The notes under the pieces: model-generated
Databases searched by the model: none
Seen by the model: the letters and a program-made list of their open reading frames with translations, nothing else
Told to the model about the DNA's origin: nothing
Position numbers and translations under genes: made by a program
Source of the DNA: Picosynechococcus sp. PCC 7003
Lineage (GTDB): Bacteria; Cyanobacteriota; Cyanobacteriia; Cyanobacteriales; MRBY01
NCBI RefSeq assembly: GCF_001693255.1
Contig: NZ_CP016474.1
Coordinates: 1,134,661 to 1,198,660 of the forward strand
Length of the DNA stretch: 64,000 nucleotides
Reading direction: 5' to 3'
Shown here: positions 1 through 9,217 of the stretch, one piece after another
Position numbering within the stretch: position 1 is the stretch's first letter
How the letters are laid out: every line of letters begins with the position of its first letter

Positions 1-70
1 TTTAGAGTCTGAGAAAACAATTAAGATTTTACGGATGTGGAGCCACTACGAATAAGCATTTGATCGTTTC

Positions 71-964
71 TTAAAAACCCAATTTTTCGAGGATCGGCTT
101 CGTGGAAACAATATGTTTGCCGAGACCAAGTTCTTGGGGCGGAATACCCAACGCGAGGGCCACTAATTGGGGTAAATGGAGCACAGGAATCCCCAATTTC
201 TGGCCAATCACTTTTTCCACTTCCGGTTGGCGCGAATCTAAATTGAGATGACAGAGGGGACAGGGAGTCACTAGGCAGTCTGCCCCGGCGGCGATCGCCG
301 CTTGCAGGTGTTTCCCAGCGAGACGAAATGCCTGTTCCGTGGCATAACTAGAGAGGGGCCAGCCACAGCATTGGGTGCGCCCATCATAGATAATTGGCGT
401 TGCCCCAACTGCCGAGAAAACAGACTCCAGAGAATGGGGCTGGACAGGGTCATCGAAGGGCAGACTATTCTGAACCCGGAGCAGATAACACCCATAAAAG
501 GCGGCACATTTAAGTCCTTGGAGGGGCTTAATCACTTTTTGCGTAAGCTTATCGAGACCATAGTCTCCTACGAGCGCCCAGAGTAAATGTTTAACTTCGC
601 TGGTGCCTCTATAGGGGGAACAGTGGGACTCGCTGAGGAGGTGATTTACCTGGGAAAAATAATCTGGATTATTGTCTTTGGCTGCTTTGAGGCGTTCATC
701 AACATGGCCGATCACCCCTTGGCAGGTGCTGCAATGGGTGAGTAAGGGCAAATTCAGCGATTCAGCCAACGCGATATTGCGGGCATTGACGCTATCTTCT
801 AGGAGTTGGGATTCTTCTTTGTAGGTGCCAGAGCCGCAACAGGCAGCTTGTTTGAGTTCGATTAATTCAATGTCGAGGGCTTGGGTGAGGGCCGCCGTGG
901 AAAGGTACAGTTCCCGACAGGCTCCCTGGGCAACGCAACCGGGAAAATAAGCATAGCGCAACAT
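71..964 (-). CDS. HdrB-like CCG-domain protein (heterodisulfide reductase subunit B family)
   Basis: The protein (about 297 aa) has two cysteine-rich CCG modules: [11 protein letters not shown] and AACCGSG in the N-terminal half, then FYGC, TQCCGWP and TPCPLC in the C-terminal half. This is the layout of HdrB and of the SdhE-type subunit of class E succinate dehydrogenases, where the cysteines bind non-cubane or other Fe-S clusters for thiol/quinone electron transfer. I chose the ATG at 964. A TTG nine bases upstream is also in frame, but the AAGG upstream is too close to it and suits the ATG. The gene stands alone at the window edge. Because an sdhB gene lies at 43 kb, a role as membrane-side partner of succinate dehydrogenase is possible but inferred. 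A bona fide methanogen-type heterodisulfide reductase is unlikely. Confidence 0.85.
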   Translation of the reverse strand: MLRYAYFPGCVAQGACRELYLSTAALTQALDIELIELKQAACCGSGTYKEESQLLEDSVNARNIALAESLNLPLLTHCSTCQGVIGHVDERLKAAKDNNPDYFSQVNHLLSESHCSPYRGTSEVKHLLWALVGDYGLDKLTQKVIKPLQGLKCAAFYGCYLLRVQNSLPFDDPVQPHSLESVFSAVGATPIIYDGRTQCCGWPLSSYATEQAFRLAGKHLQAAIAAGADCLVTPCPLCHLNLDSRQPEVEKVIGQKLGIPVLHLPQLVALALGIPPQELGLGKHIVSTKPILEKLGF

Positions 965-1050
965 TTCAGCCAAACCTTAGAATCTTGGAGGATGTAGGTT
1001 GATCTTATCGTTGGTCGTTTCGTAGTCTGTGGAAATAGTTATGTTTTGTT

Positions 1051-1809
1051 ATGTCTAATGGTTCTTCTGCTTTGAATACTGATTTGGCGATCGCCCTCCA
1101 GTGGGGGCAATTTCAGGCACGGTTTTTTGGTCAAGTGGCCCACGAACTGCGATCGCCCTTGAGTACGATCATGGGGCTGCAGCAGTTAATTTTGACGGAT
1201 TTATGCGAAAGTCCCGCCGAAGAACGGGCCTTTATTGCCGAAAGTTATGCGGCCAGCCAAAAGTTATTGGGGTTACTCGATTTGGCGATCGCCGTTTCGA
1301 AATTAGAGTATGGCCAAAGTTCTAAACGGGCGGAGTGGTTTGATCTTAAAACTCTCTGCGGCGAATTAGAAAGCCTGCTCAGGGTGAAGGCCCAGAATAA
1401 AAATTTGCGGTTGACTATTGCGCATCCCGTCGGCGCCACCCTGGATATTTTTGGCGATCGCCACCACCTGCAGCAGTTTTTTCTCACCCTGATCGACACA
1501 ACCCTGCAACGAGCCCAACAGGGGACGATTCACCTCAGTTACAGTCAGAAACAAAATAAAATTACGTTTCAATTAACCTCAACCCAAACCACGGACTTTT
1601 GGCGTGAAACCCATGTGCCGAATTTAACCCTAGGCGATCGCCCCAGCCTAGAAGAAGTCCAACAACTGGCCCAGGCCCTTGAATTTTCTCCGGCCCTGAA
1701 GTGGCAACTGTGTCAAAAGCTGCTGGCGAACTACGGAGGCACCCTGACCCGCCAGTACCAAGATCAAACTATGCAGGTAACGGGGCAGTTTCCTCAACCG
1801 CACAGGTGA
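1051..1809 (+). CDS. short sensor-histidine-kinase-like protein with degenerate ATPase domain
   Basis: This 252-aa protein has a clear HisKA dimerisation/phosphoacceptor helix near residues 24-40, with the H-box VAHELRSPLS and His31. The following region has the general length of a HATPase domain, but the usual N-box asparagines and the DxGxG and GxGxG glycine boxes are not visible. It may not bind ATP in the canonical way and could act as a phosphoacceptor or scaffold. No sensor domain or membrane segment is present, so it is cytoplasmic. Its 3' end overlaps the convergent acetyltransferase gene by 41 bp. Family assignment is firm from the H-box; catalytic competence is doubtful. Confidence 0.8.
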   Translation: MSNGSSALNTDLAIALQWGQFQARFFGQVAHELRSPLSTIMGLQQLILTDLCESPAEERAFIAESYAASQKLLGLLDLAIAVSKLEYGQSSKRAEWFDLKTLCGELESLLRVKAQNKNLRLTIAHPVGATLDIFGDRHHLQQFFLTLIDTTLQRAQQGTIHLSYSQKQNKITFQLTSTQTTDFWRETHVPNLTLGDRPSLEEVQQLAQALEFSPALKWQLCQKLLANYGGTLTRQYQDQTMQVTGQFPQPHR

Positions 1810-2251
1810 TCACACTAATTGGATGCTCGTGGTTGTGGAGGACCATGGTGGTCGTCGCATTTTCCTTAAAGCCGATGCGCTCATAAAAGGTCTGCTGGTG
1901 GGTGGTCATCAAATAAACTCGCTCGACCCGACACATCCGCGGATGGCTAATGAGGGTTTCTACTAACTTACGACCCAGGCCCAACCCTTGATAATCGGGG
2001 TGAATCACCACATCCCATACCGTCGCCCGAAAGACGCCGTCCGAAGTTCCCCGGGTGAATCCAATGAGGCGATCGCCATCCCACACCGTCACCACCGGAT
2101 CACTGTAGGCGATCGCCGTTTCCAAATCTGCCAGAGAACGTTCCCTCGCCCAAAATGCCGTCGCGTTAAACAACGCCTGCAACTGCACCAGATCAACCTT
2201 GGCCTTATCCACAGAAAATAAAATATTGCTGCAATCCGAAATCTTATTCAT
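1769..2251 (-). CDS. GNAT N-acetyltransferase, Ycf52/NSI-like
   Basis: This 160-aa single-domain GNAT enzyme transfers an acetyl group from acetyl-CoA. Motif A is evident as VIHPDYQGLGLGRKLVE (Q/RxxGxG/A pyrophosphate loop), preceded by the strand GVFRATVWDV and followed by TTHQQTFYERIGF. The run IGFTRGTSDGVFRATVWDVV closely matches the family encoded as ycf52 in algal plastids and related to plant chloroplast NSI/GNAT proteins, which acetylate amines or protein lysines and N-termini. The substrate here cannot be read from sequence. The gene converges on and overlaps the kinase-like gene. Starting at ATG 2251 gives the normal family length. Confidence 0.9.
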   Translation of the reverse strand: MNKISDCSNILFSVDKAKVDLVQLQALFNATAFWARERSLADLETAIAYSDPVVTVWDGDRLIGFTRGTSDGVFRATVWDVVIHPDYQGLGLGRKLVETLISHPRMCRVERVYLMTTHQQTFYERIGFKENATTTMVLHNHEHPISVITCAVEETAPLPA

Positions 2252-2592
2252 AGCCTTTTAGACGCAGAGGGAATAAAACAAAAACACCCAGGGCAACCCT
2301 TCCCTTGTCCCACGGGAATTTTTCTAGGACAGGCGGATCGCGAAGACAAAAGAATAATGACCCAAAAAGTCACCCATTCTCGTTAACCCATCAGCAATCT
2401 TAACCTGAAAAATTTGTCCCTCATTGTAACCAGTTCCGCCATACATCCGGTGATGAATTGTTGATTTTTAGCTTTTTTCCCAGAAAATAGCGATTTCCCA
2501 AACTGCTGTCCAAAAATCCTTAAATCCGCCCAAATCCCGTCATATCTTGATCCCAGCCCATCCATTCTCCCCAAGACTTTGCTAAGGAGTGA

Positions 2593-2601
2593 TGTTAGAA
2601 T
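2593..2601 (+). promoter_or_regulatory. extended -10 promoter element upstream of the TPP riboswitch
   Basis: TGTTAGAAT fits an extended -10 element (TGn plus a TATAAT-like hexamer). It would start transcription near 2608, exactly where the riboswitch aptamer begins. No good -35 is seen at the standard distance, which is usual for extended -10 promoters. The rest of the 2252-2592 gap holds no convincing gene; only a weak 5-bp hairpin with a T-run is present at 2300-2323. Confidence 0.45.
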
Positions 2602-2607
2602 TTATTG

Positions 2608-2694
2608 CCATAGCTAGGGGTGTCTGTCATAGGAATCAGACTGAGATAGTCCCTTAGAACCTGAGACTGGGTAATACCAGCGTAGGGAAGCTGT
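2608..2694 (+). promoter_or_regulatory. TPP (thiamine pyrophosphate) riboswitch
   Basis: The segment carries the conserved THI-box blocks in order: AGGGGTG (2616-2622), CTGAGA (2641-2646), CCCTTAGAACCTGA (2651-2664), and CTGGGTAATACCAGCGTAGGGAAG (2667-2690), which is the pyrophosphate and HMP sensing core. AGCT at each end can close P1. It sits directly before thiC, a classic target. The AGAGGA ribosome-binding site (2699-2704) follows within a few bases and no terminator hairpin intervenes, so control of translation initiation is the likelier mechanism: TPP binding would sequester the start region. Confidence 0.97.
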
Positions 2695-2708
2695 TAATAG
2701 AGGATTAA

Positions 2709-4100
<1,392 letters not shown>

Positions 4101-4108
4101 GCTCTATT

Positions 4109-4144
4109 TATAGGGTGTATTGTTGCGAAATAATGCACCCTATA
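4109..4144. repeat. 16-bp hairpin with GCGA tetraloop after thiC
   Basis: The left arm 4109-4124 and right arm 4129-4144 pair over 16 bp (two positions as G-U wobbles in RNA) around a GCGA (GNRA-type) loop. There is no long T-run, so it may serve as a 3'-end stabiliser or terminator for thiC, or as a dispersed palindromic repeat. The core TAGGGTG...CACCCTA resembles the GTGTGTTAGCG/CGTAACGCAC palindrome at 18157. Confidence 0.75.
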
Positions 4145-4158
4145 CTCACATTTCCTGC

Positions 4159-4395
4159 ATGAAATTCACACAATATTTTTTAACGACGAGACAACGCCCG
4201 GATCGAAGCTTAATAAAATTAGAATGGATTGAGTTCGTGATTCTAAACCCCGAAAAAGAGCAAATCCAAGAAGATGGACGTATCAAGAGATGGGCCAGAA
4301 TTCATGAAATGGATAACCGGGCATTGAGGGTTGTTTTGCTCCAGGATGGAGAAACTATTCACAATGCCTTTTTTGATCGGAGTTTTAAAACATGA
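4159..4395 (+). CDS. small protein of the DUF4258-like toxin type, paired with DUF2283
   Basis: The 78-aa product begins MKFTQYFLTTRQRPD and ends HNAFFDRSFKT, a compact alpha/beta fold typical of small proteins annotated DUF4258 or hypothetical and encoded directly before DUF2283 proteins. A TTG at 4120 would extend it but lies inside the thiC hairpin, so ATG 4159 is preferred. The stop overlaps the next start (ATGA), indicating translational coupling. The pair resembles a toxin-antitoxin cassette, though activity is inferred only from arrangement. Its codon use is AT-richer than thiC and it has no HIP1 octamer. Confidence 0.72.
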   Translation: MKFTQYFLTTRQRPDRSLIKLEWIEFVILNPEKEQIQEDGRIKRWARIHEMDNRALRVVLLQDGETIHNAFFDRSFKT

Positions 4396-4607
4396 AGATT
4401 CAATATTTTCAAGACACAGATACTCTATATTTAGAATTCAATCAAAATCCGATTGTAGAAACGAAAGATATTAACGAAAATACCCTTGTTGATTTAGATC
4501 AAGATGGCAAAGTTTGCGCGATCACTATCGAGCATGCTCAAAATTTGACAAGCTTAAATACTTTTTCTTTCGAGACTATTATTCCGGAAATTTCCCTTGC
4601 TTCTTGA
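4392..4607 (+). CDS. DUF2283 family small protein (putative antitoxin partner)
   Basis: The 71-aa protein starts MKIQYFQDTDTLYLEF and contains VDLDQDGKVCAITIEHA, the hallmark of DUF2283 (small beta-rich proteins of the form YDxxxDxLyI...DlDxdGkvvgIEil.A). It overlaps the upstream gene by 4 bp, so the two are co-translated. Such pairs are common in cyanobacteria and often treated as toxin-antitoxin-like; which partner is toxic is not established from sequence. Confidence 0.82.
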   Translation: MKIQYFQDTDTLYLEFNQNPIVETKDINENTLVDLDQDGKVCAITIEHAQNLTSLNTFSFETIIPEISLAS

Positions 4608-4756
4608 AGAATAAGTAGCCTGGGGTTTAAAAAAACGAGGTTGCATCGTCCACAACAGGCACTCTTACTGAATGCCTACCTCGAATTAATTCAACGTAGC
4701 TACTTAGGCAAAAAAAGAAGTTATGATAATTCATATATTTTCTGCATAAAAATACA

Positions 4757-4960
4757 ATGCAAATCCAACTTGATGACAGCAAAACCAAAGAACTCTTAAC
4801 AGAGATTGTAATCGACCTCTTACAAAATCGTCAGGAAGTTATTCGAGAAATTCTCCTTGATGCCCTTGAAGAGGTAGGACTTGGAAAAGCAATCATTGAA
4901 GGTAGACAAAATGATTTTGTGAGCGAGGAAGAGATTTTTACTTTGTTAAATGAAGAATAA
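4757..4960 (+). CDS. putative antitoxin of a RelE/ParE pair
   Basis: The 67-aa protein is largely helical and acidic, with LTEIVIDLLQNRQEVIREILLD followed by the tail VSEEEIFTLLNEE. The tail has the look of antitoxin C-termini that wrap the toxin. No ribbon-helix-helix or AbrB motif is obvious. Its stop codon shares one base with the toxin start (TAATG), the usual antitoxin-toxin order. Identification rests mainly on the partner. Confidence 0.75.
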   Translation: MQIQLDDSKTKELLTEIVIDLLQNRQEVIREILLDALEEVGLGKAIIEGRQNDFVSEEEIFTLLNEE

Positions 4961-5226
4961 TGGAAATACTGTTTGAATCTCACTTTCAGAAAGATCTCAA
5001 AAAAATCAAAGATAAAAAAATTCGCCAAAAAGCCAAAGAAGTTATTTTGCAGTGTAAACAGGCCGAGCAATTAAACGAAATTAATAATCTCAAAAAAATG
5101 CAAGGTTACCAGGCTTTTTATCGCATCAGGCTGGGGGATTACCGTATCGGCATTGAATTTTTAGACAATACACTGATTTTTACCCGCTTTTTGCATAGAA
5201 AAGAGATTTATCGATTTTTCCCGTAA
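4960..5226 (+). CDS. RelE/ParE-family toxin (mRNA interferase-like)
   Basis: The 88-aa basic protein has the RelE/ParE pattern: N-terminal ESHFQKDLKKIKDK helix pair, then YQAFYRIRLGDYRIGIEF strands and the C-terminal FTRFLHRKEIYRFFP. The YRIRxGDYRIxY and HRxxIY signatures are those of ribosome-dependent mRNA interferases of the RelE superfamily. It is translationally coupled to the preceding antitoxin. Together with the DUF4258/DUF2283 pair it forms an islet between thiC and the next housekeeping gene. Confidence 0.88.
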   Translation: MEILFESHFQKDLKKIKDKKIRQKAKEVILQCKQAEQLNEINNLKKMQGYQAFYRIRLGDYRIGIEFLDNTLIFTRFLHRKEIYRFFP

Positions 5227-5275
5227 GCCATGAACATGGAGTGATGTTTTGCGGCACTTTGGCGATCGCCTTTTG

Positions 5276-5743
5276 TTAGGGAGTCAAAGGGCAACCCTGG
5301 TCACGAGTCAGAGAAACAACACTATGGCGTGCATAGGGTTCTGCTTTGGAGCCTTTCGCAATGTCAATTTTGATCTTTAGGGCACTCATTTGGGGATGGT
5401 TCGCAAAAATCAACTCCGTTAAATGACGATTCACAATTTCCCAATAGTCCGTCTCGTTGGGATAAGCCTTTAAAAACCGATCAATTTCAGCGGCAATGGG
5501 GACGAGGTTAATGTAGTTTTTCCGTTGGGCAGTGGGCTGATCAACATAGCGAAAATCCACGGCAATATCGAGGATCGCCCATTCTTGATGCTCAATGGCG
5601 TAGTCGTCGATGGTGAAGCCAAAGCTTTCTTCCCGCAGCAGACAAGGATCTAGGGGCGTGGCGATCGCCTTTGGGGTCGGGAGCACCAAGAGCCAAAGGG
5701 CTAGACCGAAACAGAAGAGCTTTTTAAACAGAGAAAATGACAT
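5276..5743 (-). CDS. secreted hypothetical protein, cyanobacterial
   Basis: The 155-aa product has a typical Sec signal peptide (KKLFCFGLALWLLVLPTPKAIATP; likely cleavage near residue 28). The mature part of about 125 aa reads as a mixed alpha/beta domain with TDYWEIVNRHLTELI and two cysteines, one near the mature N-terminus and one near the C-terminus, that could form a disulfide. I do not recognise a characterised family. It is alone, divergent from lpd across a 160-bp gap. Confidence 0.75.
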   Translation of the reverse strand: MSFSLFKKLFCFGLALWLLVLPTPKAIATPLDPCLLREESFGFTIDDYAIEHQEWAILDIAVDFRYVDQPTAQRKNYINLVPIAAEIDRFLKAYPNETDYWEIVNRHLTELIFANHPQMSALKIKIDIAKGSKAEPYARHSVVSLTRDQGCPLTP

Positions 5744-5903
5744 CGTTTCCAGGGGAGATCAGCGAATATCCCCACCATCACATCCTGCTAAAAATCTGGA
5801 TGGCGATCGCCTATTGCAGTTTTACGGAGGAGATGACTGTGGGGGACGGCAATTAAGATAAGCTAACAAAAGCAAATTGGCTGAGTGAGAGCATTAAAAC
5901 TTC

Positions 5904-7340
5904 ATGAGTGAAACACAGTTTGATTATGATTTGGTGATTATCGGCGCAGGGGTCGGTGGCCACGGTGCCGCACTCCATGCCGTGAAATGTGGCCTAAAAA
6001 CGGCCATTGTCGAAGCCGCAGATATGGGCGGCACTTGCGTCAATCGCGGTTGCATTCCGTCTAAAGCCCTGTTGGCTGCCTCCGGGAAAGTCCGCGAAAT
6101 GCGTGACCAGAAACACCTCAGTGAAATGGGCATCAATGTCGGAGCAGTAGATTTTAGTCGTGAGGCGATCGCCGCCCATGCCACCGACTTGGTGAACAAA
6201 ATCCAAAGCGATCTCACCAATAGCCTCAAGCGTTTGAATGTCGATATTATTCGCGGTTGGGGCAAAATTGACGGCGTCCAGAAAGTTTGTGTTATTGGCG
6301 AAGACGGTGTGAAAAACATTACCGCCAAAGAAATTATGATCTGCACGGGATCGAAACCCTTTGTCCCCCCCGGCATCCAAGTCGATGGCAAAACCGTCTT
6401 CACTAGCGATGATGCCGTGCGCTTGGAAACTCTGCCCCAGTGGGTAGCGATCATTGGGAGCGGTTATATCGGCCTCGAATTTTCCGATGTCTACACCGCC
6501 CTCGGTTGCGAAATTACGATGATCGAAGCCCTCGATGATCTGATGCCTGGCTTTGATCCAGAGATTGCGAAACTCGCCAAACGCGCCCTAATCGATAGCC
6601 GTGACATCGAAACCTACACTGGCGTCTTTGCGACCAAAGTTATCCCTGGTTCCCCGGTGAAGATCGAACTCACCGACGCGAAAACCAAGGAAGTCGTCGA
6701 AAATCTCGAAGTGGATGCTTGCTTGGTAGCTACCGGACGCGTACCCGCCACGAAAAACCTCGGCTTAGATGCCGTTGGTGTAGAAACAGACCGCCGGGGT
6801 TTCATTGAGGTGAACGACAAAATGCAGGTGACCAAAGACGGCCAACCTGTGCCCCACCTCTGGGCCGTGGGCGATGCCACCGGGAAAATGATGCTGGCCC
6901 ATGCCGCCTCTGGTCAGGGGGTTGTGGCCGTCGAAAATATGATCGGCAATGCCATGACCGTTGACTATGCCGCGATTCCAGCAGCAGCCTTTACTCACCC
7001 AGAAATTAGCTATGTGGGGATGAGCGAACCCCAAGCGAAGGAAGCCGCCGCCGCAGGTGGTTTTGAAATTGCCACGGCAAAAACCTACTTTAAAGGCAAT
7101 TCCAAAGCCCTCGCTGAAAAAGAAACCGACGGGATCGCCAAAATTATCTACCGCAAAGATACCGGGGAATTATTGGGCGTCCATATCATGGGGATCCATG
7201 CTTCGGATCTGATCCAAGAGGCCGCCAATGCGATCGCCGAGAAAAAACCCGTCCAAGAATTAGCCTTTAACGTCCACGCCCACCCGACCTTATCGGAAGT
7301 CCTAGACGAAGCCTACAAGCGGGCTAAAGTCACTGCGTAA
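5904..7340 (+). CDS. lpd: dihydrolipoamide dehydrogenase (E3)
   Basis: The FAD-dependent disulfide oxidoreductase reoxidises dihydrolipoyl groups of pyruvate dehydrogenase and the glycine cleavage system, reducing NAD+. Seen: FAD-binding [13 protein letters not shown], redox disulfide [15 protein letters not shown] near residues 42-56, NAD-binding GSGYIGLEF, second FAD motif LWAVGDATG, and the C-terminal dimer-interface HAHPTLSE with the catalytic His-Glu. The length of 478 aa is normal. The gene is monocistronic, closed by a strong inverted-repeat terminator. Confidence 0.97.
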   Translation: MSETQFDYDLVIIGAGVGGHGAALHAVKCGLKTAIVEAADMGGTCVNRGCIPSKALLAASGKVREMRDQKHLSEMGINVGAVDFSREAIAAHATDLVNKIQSDLTNSLKRLNVDIIRGWGKIDGVQKVCVIGEDGVKNITAKEIMICTGSKPFVPPGIQVDGKTVFTSDDAVRLETLPQWVAIIGSGYIGLEFSDVYTALGCEITMIEALDDLMPGFDPEIAKLAKRALIDSRDIETYTGVFATKVIPGSPVKIELTDAKTKEVVENLEVDACLVATGRVPATKNLGLDAVGVETDRRGFIEVNDKMQVTKDGQPVPHLWAVGDATGKMMLAHAASGQGVVAVENMIGNAMTVDYAAIPAAAFTHPEISYVGMSEPQAKEAAAAGGFEIATAKTYFKGNSKALAEKETDGIAKIIYRKDTGELLGVHIMGIHASDLIQEAANAIAEKKPVQELAFNVHAHPTLSEVLDEAYKRAKVTA

Positions 7341-7360
7341 ATTACGTTAGAATTTGGCAT

Positions 7361-7408
7361 CAAAACAGAGGTTTTTCGCTGAGTAATTTTAAAGAAACCT
7401 CTGTTTTG
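7361..7408. terminator. 14-bp perfect inverted repeat, terminator of lpd
   Basis: CAAAACAGAGGTTT (7361-7374) is repeated as its exact complement at 7395-7408 around a 20-nt loop. The stem has A's at its base on the left arm and TTTTG on the right, giving a strong intrinsic-type terminator just after the lpd stop at 7340. Confidence 0.8.
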
Positions 7409-7464
7409 ACCTTATCCCATCCCTTTTTATAATCCCTTAAACCAAATCTTTGAGGCATAAAACC

Positions 7465-7671
7465 ATGGTTTCGATGACCCCCAAAAGTGGTGTTTTATTA
7501 TTGCTATGCTGCGTCTTTGCGATCGCCGCTGTGGGTTGCGTATTTGAACTCAGCTCCGGTGAACCTGATCTGGGCGCGACCAATACCACTATTATCCTGG
7601 CCCTCAGTATTCCCCTGACCATTGCCTCTTTTTTGTGGGCCGTCCAAGACACCCGTGCTAACCAAGACTAG
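7465..7671 (+). CDS. small two-helix membrane protein, hypothetical
   Basis: From ATG 7465 the protein is 68 aa (MVSMTPKSG...). It has two hydrophobic segments, GVLLLLCCVFAIAAVGCVFEL and TTIILALSIPLTIASFLWAV, separated by an acidic loop, and ends with a short charged tail. A TTG at 7450 is in frame but unlikely. The family looks conserved in cyanobacteria but has no function I can name. It lies between two strong monocistrons. Confidence 0.7.
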   Translation: MVSMTPKSGVLLLLCCVFAIAAVGCVFELSSGEPDLGATNTTIILALSIPLTIASFLWAVQDTRANQD

Positions 7672-7792
7672 GCACTTAACGGCCCGTATCGATTTACAAA
7701 AAATATCTTTAAGATTCGGCAATCTGTCGTTATAACTAAAGTTGGGGCGGGGTAATCCTCCGTCTTTTGCGTTTTAGAAAAAAATCATCACA

Positions 7793-9109
7793 ATGCAAGC
7801 TTCTGGTACTCTGCGCCAAATCTCTACTGGCGGTGTTCAAGCGCCGCTTCTGCCCGATGTTTCCCTTGAGCACCATCAAGAAATACTCATTGGCCGCGAA
7901 CCCAGTTGCCAGATTGCCCTCAATCCCAATCTTTACACCGTTGTTTCCCGTCGCCATGTCCTGATTCGTCCCCAGGGGCAAGGCTGGGAAGCGGTCGATC
8001 TAGGGAGTGCCAATGGCACCTTTATCAATGGCCAGCGTTTACAGGGAACACGAGTTCTTCAAGCAGGCGATCGCCTCACCCTCGGAGACAATGGCCCCAG
8101 CTTTAGCTTCGAAATCCAGAGCCAAAGTCATGATCCCAAGCCCCCCATTGATCCCGGCTCCCATATCCCCGTCCCCGGCCCCATTGTTAATCCCAACTCT
8201 AACCTCACCCTGACCCAGCTTTTCCCCATCGCTGCCACCGGCAAAGACCTCTCCAGCAAAGCCTATCTCGTGCCGGGGATTCTAACCGTTATTTTCGTCG
8301 TCCTCATGTTCGCCACTATCGGCGCTCCTGGCCTCTTTAATTTTTTACTGGGAACCTATATCGCTGGGGCCGCTTACTACTACATTTATCAACTCTGCGG
8401 CAAGCGCAAAGCCTGGTGGATTATTACCAGTTCAGGACTACTGACTGCTCTAATGTTAGTTACCCCCGTCGTTGACATCTTCATCTTTGTCTTCCGGGGC
8501 ATTCTGCCAGGCGATATCAGTGATACAGATGGCGTGGCCCGGCTCTTTGTCGGCATGTTTTTTGGAGCTGGCCTGATGGAGGAAATTCTGAAGGCGATCC
8601 CTATTTTCGTCGCGATGGGAATCGGCAACATATTTGGCTCGAAACGTCGCGAAAAAATTGGCGTCACCGAACCTCTTGATGGCATTTTGCTCGGAGCGGC
8701 CTCCGCCGTAGGCTTTACCCTGATTGAAACCCTCGGTCAGTACGTCCCCAACATCATTAACGAAGTGTCTCTCCAAGTCGATCCCGGCACCGGCGAATTA
8801 CTCGGCTTACAACTGCTCATTCCTAGGATTCTCGGTTCTGTCGCCGGACACATGGCCTACAGCGGTTACTTCGGTTATTTCATTGGCCTGAGCGTCCTCA
8901 AACCCTCAAAGCGCTGGCCGATCCTAATCATTGGCTGCCTTACTTCCTCATTGCTCCATGCCCTTTGGAATACCGTTGGTTCCTTCAGTAGTATCCTGTT
9001 GGCGGTGGTGGGAGTTTTCTCCTATGCCTTTCTTGCCGCTGCAATCCTCAAAGCCCGCGCCCTTTCCCCGACCCGAGCAGAGAATTTTGCCACCCGCATT
9101 GCTAAATAG
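7793..9109 (+). CDS. FHA domain fused to PrsW-type intramembrane protease
   Basis: Residues about 24-110 form an FHA phosphothreonine-binding domain, with LIGREPSCQIAL, SRRH and GSANGTFINGQRL in order. After a proline-rich linker, residues about 165-430 are a multi-spanning membrane domain with PrsW-family signatures: GLMEEILKAIP (paired glutamates), LIETLGQY, and histidines in GHMAYSGYFGYF and LLHALWNT. PrsW proteins are glutamic-type intramembrane peptidases; the B. subtilis founder cleaves an anti-sigma factor. The fusion suggests that cleavage is recruited to or gated by Ser/Thr phosphorylation. The substrate is unknown. Length 438 aa. Confidence 0.9.
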   Translation: MQASGTLRQISTGGVQAPLLPDVSLEHHQEILIGREPSCQIALNPNLYTVVSRRHVLIRPQGQGWEAVDLGSANGTFINGQRLQGTRVLQAGDRLTLGDNGPSFSFEIQSQSHDPKPPIDPGSHIPVPGPIVNPNSNLTLTQLFPIAATGKDLSSKAYLVPGILTVIFVVLMFATIGAPGLFNFLLGTYIAGAAYYYIYQLCGKRKAWWIITSSGLLTALMLVTPVVDIFIFVFRGILPGDISDTDGVARLFVGMFFGAGLMEEILKAIPIFVAMGIGNIFGSKRREKIGVTEPLDGILLGAASAVGFTLIETLGQYVPNIINEVSLQVDPGTGELLGLQLLIPRILGSVAGHMAYSGYFGYFIGLSVLKPSKRWPILIIGCLTSSLLHALWNTVGSFSSILLAVVGVFSYAFLAAAILKARALSPTRAENFATRIAK

Positions 9110-9217
9110 TCTGGCCTAGACGTGAAACGTAAAACAAGAATCTCCGGTATCCATCACGATTTTGTTGCGGGGAAGTTGCCATAATAGAATTTACAAAAAT
9201 TCACTTTTCCTAGACCT

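Noticed and set aside
2300-2323. Weak hairpin TTCCC/GGGAA with T-run upstream of thiC
   Set aside because: Only a 5-bp stem, and no plus-strand gene ends there; likely chance.
4120-4158. TTG-initiated extension of the DUF4258-like gene
   Set aside because: The extra codons fall in the thiC hairpin and lack family similarity; ATG 4159 starts the conserved part.
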